A program made the translations under genes and the position numbers. Below are positions 62,510 through 64,000 of a stretch of 64,000 bases of DNA, piece after piece. Under the pieces are notes generated by a model. It had not been told where the DNA came from and did not search any database. It saw only the letters and a list, made by a program, of their open reading frames with translations. Each line of letters starts with the position of its first letter. The first letter of the stretch is position 1. The DNA lies in assembly GCA_964400725.1 (NCBI GenBank), contig CAYNVS010000001.1, positions 124,001 through 188,000 of the forward strand, read 5' to 3'. The stretch is from CAYNVS01 sp964400725. GTDB lineage: Bacteria > Myxococcota_A > SURF-8 > CAYNVS01.

Positions 62510-64000
62510 TTAAAACAGCAGCCACATCAAAACGGCCGCCGCGAAAACGAAAGCCGCCAGATAAACGTGCGCGTTCCCGTTATGCGCAAGCCTTATTACG
62601 CGGGAAGCAAAGGCGGCTCCGCAGCTTGCTCCTCCGACAATAAGGCCGTCGATTATAACGCCGTCGATGAAGCTCCATAAAAAATGCGCAAAATGTTTTA
62701 TAGGGCGCAAAAGGGCGTAAAAATAAATCTCGTCAACGTAATATTTGTTTTGAACGACCGCGTAAAGACGGGCGAAACGCGCCTTGTAAGCGTCCGCGAC
62801 TGAACGGTCGCCGACTCCGTAGAAATACCTCGCGGCAAGCCATCCGGCGACGGCTACCAAAACCGAAAAGGCTATAAGACCTATTTCAAGCCCGACCGGA
62901 CCGTGCGCCTCTACGCGCGCGGTTACGGGGCCGCGGAATAAAAATTCCTCGAACAGATTGCCGCCTAAAAAGCGCGGCATTCCCAGAAAGCCCGCGACGA
63001 GCGAGAACCCGGCGAGAACTGCGAGAACGTACGTCATTACTTTGGGCGACTCGTGAATATGCGAGATAGTCTTCGCGTCGGCGCGGCACTCGCCGCTGAA
63101 GGCAAGATAAAACATGCGGTACATGTAAAACGAAGTGCAGAACGCCGCGAGCAGTCCGGCGGGAACCATGAGGTAAGGCAGGAACCATATAGCCTCGTTA
63201 TGCGCGGCGAAGGCGCGCCACAGTATTTCGTCCTTCGAGAAGAAAGCCGCCGCCGGCGGGAATCCGGCGATGGTAAAGGTTCCGATTGCGAACGTCCAAT
63301 AAGTCAGCGGCAGTTTCTTGGCCAGCCCGCCCATTTTGCGTATGTCCTGCTCGCCGCTCATAGCGTGAATGACCGAGCCGGAGCCGAGGAACAAAAGAGC
63401 CTTGAAAAAGGCGTGCGTAAACAAATGGAAAACTCCAGCAGCCCACGCGCCGACGCCCACGCCCATGAACATGAAGCCGAGCTGACTTACCGTGGAATAG
63501 GCGAGAACCTTTTTTATGTCGGTCTGGAAGAGTCCGATAGTCGCCGCGAAAAGAGCCGTAAATGTTCCGACCAATGCGACGACCGCAAGCGCGTTGGGAA
63601 CGTGAACGTAAAAGAAATTCAGGCGCGCTATCATGTAAACGCCCGCCGTTACCATGGTTGCGGCGTGTATTAAAGCCGAAACCGGAGTCGGGCCGGCCAT
63701 AGCGTCGGGGAGCCAGACGTAAAGCGGAAACTGCGCGCTTTTACCCGTCGCGCCCAAAAACAGGCACAGCCCCGCCAGCGTCGCCATAGCGGGCCCCATG
63801 GCCGCCGGAACGCCGTCTTTAAAATAGATGTAAAGGTCTCGGTATGAAAGCGAGCCCGCGAAGTAGAAGAGAATGAACAGCGCGATTAAGAAACCCGCGT
63901 CGCCGATTCGGTTTGCCACGAAAGCCTTGAGCCCCGCCTTCGCCTTCTCTTCGTCCGCAAACCAGAAACCGATAAGCAGATAGGAGCACAGCCCGACGCC
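62510..64000 (-). CDS. nuoL: NADH-quinone oxidoreductase subunit L (5' partial)
   Basis: The gene runs off the window: codons upstream of the GTG at 63919 continue in frame to base 64000 and read GVGLCSYLLIGFWFADEEKA, a conserved NuoL segment, so the true start is outside. The visible 496 residues include ANRIGDAGF, FPLYVWLPDAMAGPTPVSAL with helix-7/8 features and KKVLAYSTVSQLGFMF. The C-terminal amphipathic helix and last membrane helix that span subunits M and N are present. It is the largest antiporter-like subunit of complex I and precedes nuoM by 26 bases. Confidence 0.96.
   Translation of the reverse strand, partial: GVGLCSYLLIGFWFADEEKAKAGLKAFVANRIGDAGFLIALFILFYFAGSLSYRDLYIYFKDGVPAAMGPAMATLAGLCLFLGATGKSAQFPLYVWLPDAMAGPTPVSALIHAATMVTAGVYMIARLNFFYVHVPNALAVVALVGTFTALFAATIGLFQTDIKKVLAYSTVSQLGFMFMGVGVGAWAAGVFHLFTHAFFKALLFLGSGSVIHAMSGEQDIRKMGGLAKKLPLTYWTFAIGTFTIAGFPPAAAFFSKDEILWRAFAAHNEAIWFLPYLMVPAGLLAAFCTSFYMYRMFYLAFSGECRADAKTISHIHESPKVMTYVLAVLAGFSLVAGFLGMPRFLGGNLFEEFLFRGPVTARVEAHGPVGLEIGLIAFSVLVAVAGWLAARYFYGVGDRSVADAYKARFARLYAVVQNKYYVDEIYFYALLRPIKHFAHFLWSFIDGVIIDGLIVGGASCGAAFASRVIRLAHNGNAHVYLAAFVFAAAVLMWLLF

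Noticed and set aside
63917..63919. GTG as start codon of nuoL
   Set aside because: Conserved NuoL residues continue upstream in frame to the end of the window, so the GTG is an internal Val.

Overview
The window looks like the chromosome of a Gram-negative bacterium of the deltaproteobacterial/Myxococcota type; it cannot be named further from this sequence. The grounds are: many lipoprotein signal peptides, a MYXO-CTERM-like C-terminal sorting tail, RseP and MlaD-like envelope proteins, very large TPR and acidic low-complexity proteins, an FHA-GGDEF cyclase, a complex I operon and a large multihaem cytochrome. No tRNA, rRNA, CRISPR array, insertion sequence or phage gene was seen. Coding density is high and coding GC is moderate, with markedly A+T-rich intergenic gaps.

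Layout. 1-4938: end of a secreted NBR1-Ig/glycosidase-like protein, a TPR protein and a LolB/DUF4292-like lipoprotein (+). 4979-9802: an ExeA-like ATPase and an 1106-residue TPR protein (-). 10335-17921: a fatty-acid beta-oxidation unit with a promoter overlapped by a TetR/FadR-like palindrome, a thiolase-like protein lacking active-site residues, two FadN-type dehydrogenase/hydratase fusions (the first with a catalytic Glu-to-Gln change), an intact thiolase and a terminator. 18021-20390: an alpha/beta hydrolase lipoprotein, an NYN nuclease-like protein (-) and an A+T-rich gap. 20391-24809: a 1472-residue lipoprotein with five BIG2 Ig-like domains and 15 CxxCH haem sites in three tandem five-haem modules. 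24899-28103: the str operon (rpsL, rpsG, fusA; -), with a terminator-like hairpin between rpsG and fusA. 28294-31380: urocanate hydratase, FHA-GGDEF cyclase and CutA (+). 31570-37948: lipoproteins, including a heparinase-II/III-like lyase and a prolyl oligopeptidase (+). 38126-45521: ybaK, an MCE/MlaD protein, a NosR-like FMN/4Fe-4S membrane protein, tsaB, rseP, cdsA and trmJ (-). 45687-49619: an unknown lipoprotein and a long response-regulator protein (-). 49805-54229: an unknown protein, recR, a histidine kinase and an MFS transporter (+). 54506-64000: rpsU, a GH31 YihQ-like lipoprotein, a DUF362 protein, a nitrilase-family hydrolase and nuoN-nuoM-nuoL (-), with nuoL running off the window.

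How it fits together. Three themes stand out. The first is lipid/acyl-CoA oxidation under a dedicated operator, with one divergent and one normal enzyme pair. The second is electron transfer to the cell surface: the 15-haem lipoprotein, a membrane flavin/iron-sulfur protein and complex I, although physical coupling between them is only inferred. The third is a surface lipoprotein set for polysaccharide, sulfosugar and peptide breakdown. The most unusual objects are the BIG2 plus 15-haem protein with Ca-binding-like loops in each module, and the degenerate thiolase/FadN pair placed next to its intact counterpart.
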